This document shows, one piece after another, positions 16,037 through 23,254 of a DNA stretch of 30,634 bases (positions are counted from its first letter, which is position 1; each line of letters starts with the position of its first letter). Below the pieces are notes generated by a model. That model made no database searches. It was not told the origin of the DNA and saw nothing but the letters and a program-made list of their open reading frames with translations. This DNA is from Clostridia bacterium (GTDB lineage: Bacteria > Bacillota > Clostridia > Monoglobales > Monoglobaceae), in NCBI GenBank assembly GCA_900769795.1, contig CAAGHZ010000089.1:1-30634 (forward strand). Reading direction: 5' to 3'. The translations under genes and the position numbers were made by a program.

Positions 16037-16200
16037 CGCCGATACGGCGAGTGATATTGCTACGCAGTGATATTCGCGTTGCGAGTGGTATTGCCTCTGG
16101 CAGTAAAAAGGCGAATAAAATATCACTAAAGCCGCAGGCTTTAATAAAACTTTTGATTTTTCAAAAATATCACTCTGTACGGAGTGCAGAATACCACTTA
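16030..16200. repeat. Symmetrical array of GTGATATT hairpin units
   Basis: Three 8-base motifs in direct orientation, GTGATATT (16051, 16067) and GTGGTATT (16085), are followed by the same set inverted: AATATCAC (16119, 16166) and AATACCAC (16190). Between the motifs are small perfect hairpins, for example CGCC/GGCG, TGC/GCA, CGC/GCG, TGCC/GGCA and AAAGCC/GGCTTT. TTTTATTCGCC (16030-16040) and GGCGAATAAAA (16110-16120) form an exact 11-base inverted repeat. The array ends about 30 bases before the four-helix-bundle gene. Its spacing (16-18 bases in the left half) and symmetry are not those of a CRISPR array. Confidence 0.8.
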
Positions 16201-16229
16201 AAAGATATAAAATATCCTAAAAGGTAATC

Positions 16230-16601
16230 ATGGGGGTTATAATATTGTCAGATAGCATATTAAGAGATAAAGCAAAGATTTTTGCAAAGGAAATTGTTTT
16301 TCTTTGCAGAGAGATCAAATCAAATCGCAAGGAATCTGTATTAGTGAATCAGTTGTTGCGTTCAGCCACGTCGATAGGCGCAAATTTACATGAAGCACAA
16401 TATGCACAAAGTACAAATGATTTTATTTCTAAATTGGAAATTGCTCAAAAGGAATGCTACGAAACAGAGTATTGGTTAGAGTTACTGTTTGAAACAAATT
16501 GTATTGAAGAAGAAAAATACAAGAAAACACAAAATAAATGCGGAGCAATTCGCAGGATGCTTATATCGTCCCTAAAAACAATTAAATCAAATATGGAATA
16601 A
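16230..16601 (+). CDS. Four-helix-bundle protein, S23 / 23S rRNA intervening-sequence family
   Basis: A 123-residue helical protein. The family signature is clear: NQLLRSATSIGANLHEA followed by FISKLEIAQKECYETEYWLELL. Members were first found encoded in intervening sequences of 23S rRNA genes and are structurally related to the Avd accessory protein of diversity-generating retroelements; they form barrel-like pentamers, and the function of stand-alone members is unknown. ATG 16230 has AAGG 5 bases upstream. There is no rRNA gene or reverse transcriptase in this window. The gene stands alone between an unusual repeat array and a terminator, which suggests that it travels with the array as a unit. 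Confidence 0.9.
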   Translation: MGVIILSDSILRDKAKIFAKEIVFLCREIKSNRKESVLVNQLLRSATSIGANLHEAQYAQSTNDFISKLEIAQKECYETEYWLELLFETNCIEEEKYKKTQNKCGAIRRMLISSLKTIKSNME

Positions 16602-16636
16602 AAGCCCAAACATATCTTGTTTTGGACTTTTGTTTT
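16600..16636. terminator. Probable bidirectional terminator
   Basis: An imperfect stem, AAAAGCCCAAA against TTTGGACTTTT, with a short loop overlaps the stop of the four-helix-bundle gene and is followed by TTTTGTTTTT. On the minus strand it lies directly after the XRE regulator gene. Confidence 0.65.
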
Positions 16637-16836
16637 TACATAACATCGGTTAATCCTAAAATATAATCTGTACTTGTATTATAAAATTTCGCAAGTTTTA
16701 TAAGCACATCGGATGGTATGTCACGCTTGCCCAATTCATAATTAGAGTAACATACTTGACTGCAGTTTAAATATTTTGCGACATCAATTTGCTTTAAATC
16801 TCTATCTTCTCTTAAATCTCGAATTCTTCGATACAT
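16636..16836 (-). CDS. XRE-family transcriptional regulator, single-domain
   Basis: A 66-residue protein that is almost entirely a Cro/CI-type helix-turn-helix: IRDLREDRDLKQIDVAKYL, then SQVCYSNYELGKRDIP and a closing helix with the STDYILGLTD tail usual in small XRE proteins. I chose ATG 16836 because AAGGAAG lies 7 bases upstream; the frame extends to 16869, but that extension runs through the -10 region. It is divergent from the zinc-ribbon membrane protein gene, and two palindromic sites lie between them, so it probably represses itself and its neighbour. Confidence 0.88.
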   Translation of the reverse strand: MYRRIRDLREDRDLKQIDVAKYLNCSQVCYSNYELGKRDIPSDVLIKLAKFYNTSTDYILGLTDVM

Positions 16837-16857
16837 ATATACACTTCCTTTGCAAAT

Positions 16858-16863
16858 ATTATA
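16858..16863 (-). promoter_or_regulatory. Putative -10 box of the XRE gene
   Basis: TATAAT on the minus strand, about 22 bases before the chosen ATG. No good -35 is visible; palindrome 1 occupies the spacer. Confidence 0.45.
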
Positions 16864-16867
16864 TTGC

Positions 16868-16882
16868 ATAACAATTTGTTAT
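16868..16882. promoter_or_regulatory. Operator-like palindrome 1
   Basis: ATAACAATTTGTTAT is a perfect 15-base palindrome around a central T. It lies just upstream of the -35 box of the plus-strand gene and near the -10 of the minus-strand XRE gene. Confidence 0.6.
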
Positions 16883-16883
16883 A

Positions 16884-16912
16884 TTGACAAATAAAACAAA
16901 TTGTTATATAAT
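16884..16912 (+). promoter_or_regulatory. Consensus SigA promoter of the zinc-ribbon membrane protein gene
   Basis: A perfect TTGACA (16884-16889), 17-base spacer and perfect TATAAT (16907-16912). Such a full consensus promoter normally needs a repressor, which fits the flanking palindromes. Confidence 0.88.
16895..16905. promoter_or_regulatory. Operator-like palindrome 2
   Basis: AACAAATTGTT shares the core ACAA(A/T)TTGT with palindrome 1, with its centre 25 bases away. It lies within the spacer just before the -10 box, so a bound protein would block the plus-strand promoter. Confidence 0.55.
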
Positions 16913-16972
16913 GTCGTATGAGGCGATAGCGCCAAAAAGAATAAATGCAAAAAGAAAGGAAGAAAAAGTAAG

Positions 16973-17566
16973 ATGGGGAATTTTTGTAGTTCGTGCGGAA
17001 ATCAACTTGAGGAGAATTCGAGGTTCTGTAACTCGTGTGGCAAGCCGACAGATGCGGCGCCAAATTTTGTGCCGCCCACTCCGCCACAGCATCAGCCATA
17101 TTATCGTGGTGCTGGAATGTCATACAGATATGATTTTAATCATCAGCTTGCTGACAAGATAAACGTAAAGTGCATAATGTGGTGGATAGTGGCAGGTATT
17201 CAGTATCTTACAGCTTTGTATTACGTTTTTGGAGGATGGTGGATGATGGAAGAGTACATTATTTATGAAAGCGACTATCGAGGTTTTCTCATTATGGGAC
17301 TATTTGTTTTAATAGCAGCGATTGTAAATACATTGGTTTGTATTAAAGACAGAGAGTTCAGGGACGAAGTAAGAAACAGACCCGTTGGAATTATAGAGAG
17401 GATTATGCCACTTGGAAAATGCGTAGGACTTTTGATATATAATATATTCTTTGGAGGAATTGTTGGTATTATTCTTTCGATATACAATTTTTCAATAAGA
17501 AGATTTGTTATTAGAAATCAGCAGGAATTTATGCGCCTTGAGACAGAGTGTATAGAGAAGGCATAA
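16973..17566 (+). CDS. Zinc-ribbon membrane protein of unknown function
   Basis: A 197-residue protein with an N-terminal zinc ribbon (CSSCG, 11 residues, CNSCG), a Pro/Gln-rich linker (FVPPTPPQHQPYY), and at least three membrane segments: about residues 67-92 (tryptophan- and tyrosine-rich, MWWIVAGIQYLTALYYVFGG), 102-122 and 144-170. The C-terminal tail is charged. I cannot assign a function. The ATG is preceded by GGAAG and the gene has a full-consensus promoter. It is divergent from an XRE regulator with shared operator-like sites, and its transcript ends in a copy of the two-hairpin repeat. Confidence 0.8.
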   Translation: MGNFCSSCGNQLEENSRFCNSCGKPTDAAPNFVPPTPPQHQPYYRGAGMSYRYDFNHQLADKINVKCIMWWIVAGIQYLTALYYVFGGWWMMEEYIIYESDYRGFLIMGLFVLIAAIVNTLVCIKDREFRDEVRNRPVGIIERIMPLGKCVGLLIYNIFFGGIVGIILSIYNFSIRRFVIRNQQEFMRLETECIEKA

Positions 17567-17619
17567 CAATCCCTCAGTCACTTCGTGACAGCTCCCTTTA
17601 CACAAGGGAGCCTTTTTTT
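17565..17619 (+). repeat. Two-hairpin dispersed repeat, copy 2; acts as terminator
   Basis: The element overlaps the stop codon of the zinc-ribbon gene. A first hairpin GTCAC/GTGAC (TTC loop) is followed by the strong hairpin GCTCCCTT / AAGGGAGC (17591-17611) and seven T. Outside the loop of the first hairpin it is the reverse complement of 183-240. Confidence 0.88.
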
Positions 17620-17686
17620 ATCATTGCCTCACAAATTCCCGTAATAAATTCTTAATATAAATATTGAAAAATCAAACAAAACCCCC

Positions 17687-17715
17687 TTGACTTTTTAGTT
17701 AAATCTGTGTAAAAT
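17687..17715 (+). promoter_or_regulatory. SigA promoter of the RNase Y gene
   Basis: TTGACT (17687-17692), 17 bases, TAAAAT (17710-17715). The leader would be about 115 bases, pyrimidine-rich, with a small GCGC/GCGC hairpin shortly before the ribosome binding site. Confidence 0.7.
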
Positions 17716-17836
17716 TATAGTGTATACTTCTGGTTAGAAGCGATTGCTATACATTTATCTTTTTGATTCTTTGATTTAATTTAGTTTAGTTTATACCATA
17801 GCGCAATGCGCAAATTTTATTTAGGAGGTGGCAGAA

Positions 17837-19408
17837 ATAGACTTAAGATTAATAATTGTAAGTTCAGTTTTGATTTTAGTTGCAATAGTTGCAGCAGCTA
17901 TTGCGTTTAAAAGTGGATATAATTACAGAATAAAAATAGCAGAGTCCAGGATTGGAAGTGCAGAAGAAGAAGCAAAGCGAATCATGGACGAAGCGGTTTC
18001 ATCATCCAGAAAAGAAGCTGAAAACATTAAAAAAGAAAAAGAAATTGAAGCAAAAGAAGAAATACACAGGCTCAGAAGTGAGCTTGACAAAGAAATCAAA
18101 GAACGCAGAAATGATATTCAAAGACAGGAAAGACGAGTGCAGCAAAAGGAAGATACAATAGATAAAAAGACCGCGCAGATTGAAAAGCGTGAAGAAGAAA
18201 TTCAGCAGAAGATGGCCGAGGTTGAAGAGATTCAGGCAGAGGCAGATCGTGTAAAGAAGCTCCAGATGGCGCAACTTGAAAAGATTGCTGATTTTTCTGT
18301 AGAGCAGGCAAAGACATATTTGCTCGCTCAGGTAGAGGAAGACTTGGTACATGATAAGGCTGTTCTTATTAAAACAGTAGAAGAACAAGCCAAAGAGGAA
18401 GCCGAGGAAAAGGCACGTAATATTATCGCCGGTGCTATTCAAAGATGTGCCGCAGATCATGTTACAGAAACAACTGTATCAGTTGTTTCCCTCCCCAACG
18501 ACGAAATGAAGGGTAGAATTATCGGACGTGAAGGCCGAAACATTCGTACCATAGAGACTTTGACAGGTGTAGATTTAATCATTGATGATACACCGGAGGC
18601 AGTTATTCTTTCGGGATTTGATCCTGTAAGACGTGAGATTGCAAGACGTACTCTTGAAAAGCTCATTACTGACGGAAGAATTCATCCGGGACGTATTGAG
18701 GAGATGGTTGAAAAGTCAACCAAAGAGGTTGAAAACATCGTTAAGCAAGAGGGTGAGCGTGCAACATTTGAAACACACGTTCATGGACTTCATCCTGAAC
18801 TTATCCGTCTTCTTGGTAGACTTAAGTACAGAACAAGTTATGGACAGAATGTTCTTCAGCATTCTATCGAGGTTTCTCACATTGCAGGTCTTATGGCAGG
18901 TGAACTTGGCGTAGATGTTACTCTTGCAAAGAGAGCGGGGCTTTTGCATGATATCGGTAAGGCGATTGACCACGAGGTTGAGGGTTCTCACGTTACAATT
19001 GGTGGAGATATTGCCAAGAAGTACAAAGAAAACGACAAGGTTATCCACGCAATACTTGCTCACCATGGTGATATTGAGGCTAAGAGCATAGAGGCGTGTC
19101 TTGTACAGGCGGCTGACGGAATCTCCGCAGCGAGACCCGGTGCGAGAAGAGAAAACCTTGAATCATACATCAAGAGACTTGAAAACCTTGAAGAAATTGC
19201 AAATTCATTTAACGGTGTTGAACGTTCCTTCGCCATTCAGGCAGGACGTGAAATTCGTATTATGGTTAAATCTGATGCAGTCAGCGATGATGAGACCGTA
19301 TTGATGGCGAAAGACATCGTTAAGAGAATAGAAAACGAGATGGAGTATCCCGGACAGATTAAAGTAAATGTTATCCGTGAGCTCCGCGCAATCGAATATG
19401 CAAAATAA
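17837..19408 (+). CDS. rny: Ribonuclease Y, apparently starting at AUA
   Basis: A 523-residue membrane-anchored endoribonuclease that starts mRNA decay in many Firmicutes. An N-terminal membrane helix (about residues 4-24) is followed by a long charged coiled coil (about 28-190), a KH domain (MKGRIIGREGRNIRTIE) and an HD domain with the catalytic LLHDIGKAIDHE (near 372). The ribosome binding site AGGAGGTG is at 17823-17830. The only in-frame standard start nearby, GTG 17828, lies inside it, whereas ATA 17837 is at ideal spacing and the protein would then open as (M)DLRLIIVSS, like family members. I therefore place the start there. The gene is monocistronic with a strong terminator. Confidence 0.93.
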   Translation: MDLRLIIVSSVLILVAIVAAAIAFKSGYNYRIKIAESRIGSAEEEAKRIMDEAVSSSRKEAENIKKEKEIEAKEEIHRLRSELDKEIKERRNDIQRQERRVQQKEDTIDKKTAQIEKREEEIQQKMAEVEEIQAEADRVKKLQMAQLEKIADFSVEQAKTYLLAQVEEDLVHDKAVLIKTVEEQAKEEAEEKARNIIAGAIQRCAADHVTETTVSVVSLPNDEMKGRIIGREGRNIRTIETLTGVDLIIDDTPEAVILSGFDPVRREIARRTLEKLITDGRIHPGRIEEMVEKSTKEVENIVKQEGERATFETHVHGLHPELIRLLGRLKYRTSYGQNVLQHSIEVSHIAGLMAGELGVDVTLAKRAGLLHDIGKAIDHEVEGSHVTIGGDIAKKYKENDKVIHAILAHHGDIEAKSIEACLVQAADGISAARPGARRENLESYIKRLENLEEIANSFNGVERSFAIQAGREIRIMVKSDAVSDDETVLMAKDIVKRIENEMEYPGQIKVNVIRELRAIEYAK

Positions 19409-19412
19409 GATT

Positions 19413-19449
19413 AAAAAAAAGATGCAAAGCAATGCTTTGCATCTTTTTT
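19413..19449. terminator. Bidirectional rho-independent terminator
   Basis: A perfect stem of at least 14 bases, AAAAGATGCAAAGC and its complement GCTTTGCATCTTTT, with an AAT loop; A-run on the left and T-run on the right. It serves rny on the plus strand and may also stop polA read-through on the minus strand. Confidence 0.93.
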
Positions 19450-19466
19450 GTATAAAGTAGGGTTTT

Positions 19467-19539
19467 AAAGGGGCGTAGCCCCTTTATCCGAGTTCCACGA
19501 AGTGGAACGAGGACTGCGCCAGGGTCTGTGGCTGGCGCA
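19467..19539. repeat. Cluster of three consecutive perfect hairpins
   Basis: AAAGGGGC/GCCCCTTT (19467-19485), GTTCCAC/GTGGAAC (19492-19508) and TGCGCCAG/CTGGCGCA (19515-19539) follow one another in the gap between rny and polA. All three stems are perfect and the loops are 3, 3 and 9 bases. The arrangement resembles chained-hairpin intergenic repeats of gut Clostridia as I recall them; there is no second copy in this window. Confidence 0.7.
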
Positions 19540-19565
19540 ACAGGGCTTGGCAAGACATATGAAAT

Positions 19566-22214
19566 CTATTTCGTATCATACCAGCTCTTGCCGAAGTTCA
19601 TATCTACCACAAGAGGGACGGAAAGTTTATATGCGTTTTCCATCTCTTCTTTGAGAATTTTGCCTGCGAGGTCCTTTTCGCAATCAGGTGCTTCCACGAT
19701 GAGTTCATCGTGGACCTGTAGAACAAGGCGGGCGATGAGCCCTTCTGTCTTCAGGCGTTTATATACGTTTACCATAGCAATTTTAATAATATCTGCGGCA
19801 CTGCCTTGTATGGGGGCGTTCATGGCAACTCTTTCACCAAAGGCGCGAAGCATATGGTTGCTGCCGCTAAGTTCGGGAATGTATCTGCGACGGTTTAAAA
19901 CCGTGGTTATATAGCCTTTTTCTTTTGCATCCTCGACGATGCTTTTCATATACGCAGAAACATTACTGTAATGACTGAGATAATCATTTATATATTGGTC
20001 TGCCTCTTTTCGGCTTGTGCCGATATCCTGCGCGAGGGAGAATGCACCGATGCCGTAAACGATACCGAAGTTCACCGCTTTTGCCCGTGAACGCATCGTA
20101 GATGTGACGTCTTCTGTCGGTACGCCAAATACATTTGATGCGGTCTGTGTGTGTATATCATCGTTATTGATAAAGGCGGATTTCATAGCTTTGTCATCGG
20201 CAATATGGGATAGAACTCTCAGTTCAATCTGTGAATAGTCAGCATCAATCAGCCACCAGTCAGGCTTTTCGGCTATAAACATTCGCCTGATTTCACGACC
20301 AAGTTCTGTGCGGACGGGAATGTTTTGCATATTCGGCTCGGTACTGCTTATTCTGCCTGTCGTTGTAACCATCTGATTAAAGCGAGAGTGTATTCTGCCT
20401 GTTTTTGGGTTTATAACCGAGGCCAGACCCTCTACGTAGGTGGATTGCAATTTGGTAAGTTGACGATATGACAGCACCTTGTCCGCAATAGGATGAACAG
20501 AGCGAAGTTTCTCCATCACGTCTACGTTGGTAGAATAACTGCCGCGTTTGTTCTTTTTGCCAAAGGGAAGATTGAGTTTATCAAATAAAATTTCGCCGAG
20601 TTGTTTTGGGGAGTTTATGTTAAACTCATTGCCCGATAATTCGTAAATCTCATTTTTGACCTGCTCTATATGAGTTTTGAGCATGTCTCCAAAGTCTGAA
20701 AGAGCTTTTTCGTCAACGTACATTCCTCTGAGTTGCAGGTCAGCCAGTACCTCAAGAAGAGGAAGTTCTACATCATAGTAGAGGGAGTGCTGCCCATTTT
20801 CTTCTATAAGTTCTGCCATTTTGATATAGAGTTTTTCGATTATATAAACATTATTATAAAGCGTAGAATAATCGTCCAAAGAGTCTCCTTGAAGGAGAGC
20901 TTCCATTGATATCTGCTCAGCTTCTTCTTTTGGAGAACTGCTTGTAACCGTTGCTGACAGATATGTGCGGCATAAATCGTCAAGGCGATATTCTGATTGT
21001 GTGGGGTCAAGAATGTATGCACAGAGCATAACGTCGAATTTTATGTTCTGAACGTTTATTTCCTTGTGGTCAATGCCACAGTCGGACGCATAAATTATAT
21101 CTTCTTTGACATTAAACCCAACCTTTGCAATTTTACCGTTTTCGAGAAAGTTCACGATTGTTTTCTTATCGGCGTTTGGGCAGATAAGGGCTTTGTCTGA
21201 ACCTTGTGGTTTTATACAAAGTTTGTTGCCATCTATAACATAACTGACAAATTCGGATTTTTCTGCAAAAGAGAGAAGTTCATCTATTGAGACAACGCTG
21301 CCATCGACGTCAATAACTTCTCCGCATTCTTCTGTAGGAACATTATCAAGATTCAGTTTTTGAATAAAAGAGCGGAAGTTTAGACGTGTGAATAGTTTTG
21401 CAAGTTCCGGTGCGTTATATTCCTGAATAAGTGCGGATGCAAAATCAAACTCTATTGGAACATTTTTGTCAATAGTTGCAAGAGTATAACTGAGATATGC
21501 ATCATCCATGCCCTCGGTCAATTTTTTGCGAACACTGTCAGTTACCTCTATGGAGTCAATAGATTCATAAATCTTATTGATGGTGCCATAGTTTTGTATA
21601 AGTGACATAGCGGTCTTTTCACCAATACCTTTGACGCCGGGGATGTTGTCGGAGGAATCACCCATAAGAGCCTTTAAATCAATAAATGAGTCGGGAGAAA
21701 AGCCATACTTCTCGGTAAATTCGGCTACTTTATAGTCTGTGGTGGTAGTCTGCCCCATGCGTGTGATAACAAGTTTTATAGTCGTCTTGTCTGATGCAAG
21801 TTGCAAATCATCCTTATCACCGGTGAGGATCTTACATTCTGTGCCCGAGTCCTCGCACATCCTTGCGATAGTTCCGATAATGTCATCTGCCTCATATCCG
21901 GGCTTTTCAAGGCATAGACAGTTCATAGCCGACAAAACCTCTTTTATAAGGGGTAACTGTACTAAGAAGTCCTCGGGTGCAGGTTTGCGCTGAGCCTTAT
22001 ATTGGTCATACATTTTGTGGCGGAAGGTTTTTTCTTTAACGTCAAAAGCAACACAAAGATAATCGGGGTTCTCTTCTTCGAGGTGTTTAAAAAGTATGTT
22101 TAAAAAACCATAGACCGCATTAGTCGGCGTCCCGTCAGGAGCCGTAAGCGGTCTGATTCCGTAATATGCTCTGTTTAAGATACTGTTTCCATCAATAATT
22201 AACAACTTTTTCAT
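19566..22214 (-). CDS. polA: DNA polymerase I
   Basis: An 882-residue repair and Okazaki-fragment-processing polymerase. The N-terminal 5'-3' nuclease domain opens LLIIDGNSILNRAYYG and shows GYEADDIIGT and the helix-hairpin-helix GVKGIGEKTA. The central 3'-5' exonuclease-like domain lacks the DxE motif and the third catalytic motif, so proofreading is probably lost, as in Bacillus. The polymerase motifs are intact: A DYSQIELRVLSH (about 655), B RSRAKAVNFGIVYG, C LQVHDELIVE (about 833). I chose ATG 22214 (GAGGAAAAG upstream, standard MKKLLIIDGNS start); the open frame extends to 22295 into the preceding gene. It follows the anti-sigma gene by 25 bases. Confidence 0.96.
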   Translation of the reverse strand: MKKLLIIDGNSILNRAYYGIRPLTAPDGTPTNAVYGFLNILFKHLEEENPDYLCVAFDVKEKTFRHKMYDQYKAQRKPAPEDFLVQLPLIKEVLSAMNCLCLEKPGYEADDIIGTIARMCEDSGTECKILTGDKDDLQLASDKTTIKLVITRMGQTTTTDYKVAEFTEKYGFSPDSFIDLKALMGDSSDNIPGVKGIGEKTAMSLIQNYGTINKIYESIDSIEVTDSVRKKLTEGMDDAYLSYTLATIDKNVPIEFDFASALIQEYNAPELAKLFTRLNFRSFIQKLNLDNVPTEECGEVIDVDGSVVSIDELLSFAEKSEFVSYVIDGNKLCIKPQGSDKALICPNADKKTIVNFLENGKIAKVGFNVKEDIIYASDCGIDHKEINVQNIKFDVMLCAYILDPTQSEYRLDDLCRTYLSATVTSSSPKEEAEQISMEALLQGDSLDDYSTLYNNVYIIEKLYIKMAELIEENGQHSLYYDVELPLLEVLADLQLRGMYVDEKALSDFGDMLKTHIEQVKNEIYELSGNEFNINSPKQLGEILFDKLNLPFGKKNKRGSYSTNVDVMEKLRSVHPIADKVLSYRQLTKLQSTYVEGLASVINPKTGRIHSRFNQMVTTTGRISSTEPNMQNIPVRTELGREIRRMFIAEKPDWWLIDADYSQIELRVLSHIADDKAMKSAFINNDDIHTQTASNVFGVPTEDVTSTMRSRAKAVNFGIVYGIGAFSLAQDIGTSRKEADQYINDYLSHYSNVSAYMKSIVEDAKEKGYITTVLNRRRYIPELSGSNHMLRAFGERVAMNAPIQGSAADIIKIAMVNVYKRLKTEGLIARLVLQVHDELIVEAPDCEKDLAGKILKEEMENAYKLSVPLVVDMNFGKSWYDTK

Positions 22215-22239
22215 TTTACTTTTCCTCTGTAAAAGAATT

Positions 22240-23211
22240 TTATTTCCCTTTTGCTGTAACAGAAATTGTATCACTGTACGCATCTGAATATTCAAAGGAT
22301 ATATCTATTGCATATTCTGCAGCAAATGCCATCAGAGCGTCAATGTTGTCTGCAGAGATACTTATAGTTATCACATCGTTGGTTGCGTCGCCGCCAAAAC
22401 TTGCGGCAAAGACTGTCAAGTCAGAAACTACAATTGTGCAGGATGCGGGATAAGACGTAATCTCGCGGGAATTGTATGCTGCAATTTGATCTGTTTCTGT
22501 TACTGCAGAGCCACCGGCTGATGCAGGTGCGACAAGACTTTCGCTCTCCTCTGTGGCTATATCGTTTTGGACTGTTCCGATGTCTGATGATTTCTCTGTG
22601 GAAACATCGTTTTGAGGTGTCTCGTTGACTGCAGATGAGGTGTCGGTTGAACCCTCTTTTTGAATTTTATCATTTGATGGTGTTTTTGATTTTACTTCCG
22701 TCTTGTTTTCAAAGGTGTTTATATGTGCACTGCCGTTGTTTTCAACCTGTGGCACAGTTGACGCATCAGTTTCGGCAGCAGGTGTTTCATTATTATGTGT
22801 GTTGTCGGTTGTGTCTGTAACGACAGGTGATGATAAAATATCGTCGGATTTTATAAAGTTATCAATAAGTCCGTTTGAGTATATACCTATTGCAAGCACT
22901 GCACAGGCTGCAAGAGGTAGAGCAACCGATGCAAAACGTCGTATTGAGTATATTTTGTTTGGTTTTGCCTTGCCTGATATTTTAGTAATCTGTTCTGCCA
23001 CAGATTCTCTCAGTCCGTCGGGGACTTCAACTTCAGGAAGAGTTTGAGCGACACCGATGATTGCTTGAATTTTCAATAATTCTTCTTTGCAGTCAGGACA
23101 AGAATCAAGATGCGAGAGAAGCCTTGCTTTTTCCTCGTCGCTGAGCATGTCTGATACATAGTCAAAAAGCATTGTGCGCCATACTTCGTAATTATCGATT
23201 TGGTGTTGCAT
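22240..23211 (-). CDS. Anti-sigma factor with zinc-finger domain, single membrane span and extracytoplasmic tail
   Basis: A 323-residue protein. The N-terminal anti-sigma domain has the HxxxCxxC motif (H34, C38, C41, in SHLDSCPDC), followed by one membrane helix at about 93-111. Beyond it lies a long Ser/Thr/Glu/Asn-rich linker with a short internal duplication (QNDVSTE and QNDIATE), then a small C-terminal domain of about 70 residues (from about SYPASCTIVV to the end) which may be the sensor. It would hold the adjacent ECF sigma inactive until a signal is sensed outside. ATG 23211 has GGGGGA upstream; the frame extends to 23298 into the sigma gene but without support. Confidence 0.87.
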   Translation of the reverse strand: MQHQIDNYEVWRTMLFDYVSDMLSDEEKARLLSHLDSCPDCKEELLKIQAIIGVAQTLPEVEVPDGLRESVAEQITKISGKAKPNKIYSIRRFASVALPLAACAVLAIGIYSNGLIDNFIKSDDILSSPVVTDTTDNTHNNETPAAETDASTVPQVENNGSAHINTFENKTEVKSKTPSNDKIQKEGSTDTSSAVNETPQNDVSTEKSSDIGTVQNDIATEESESLVAPASAGGSAVTETDQIAAYNSREITSYPASCTIVVSDLTVFAASFGGDATNDVITISISADNIDALMAFAAEYAIDISFEYSDAYSDTISVTAKGK

Positions 23212-23254
23212 ATTAAAATCCCCCTTTCTTTTAGTCGTTTGTATAATTAGACGA

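Noticed and set aside
16030..16200. CRISPR array
   Set aside because: The repeated motif is only 8 bases, half of the copies are inverted, spacing is irregular and the intervals are self-complementary; no cas gene is present.
16230..16601. Diversity-generating retroelement (Avd-like gene)
   Set aside because: No reverse transcriptase, template repeat or variable repeat is visible in the window; only the fold family is shared.
22215..22295. N-terminal extension of polA
   Set aside because: It overlaps the end of the anti-sigma gene, lacks a ribosome binding site and precedes the standard MKKLLIIDGNS start.
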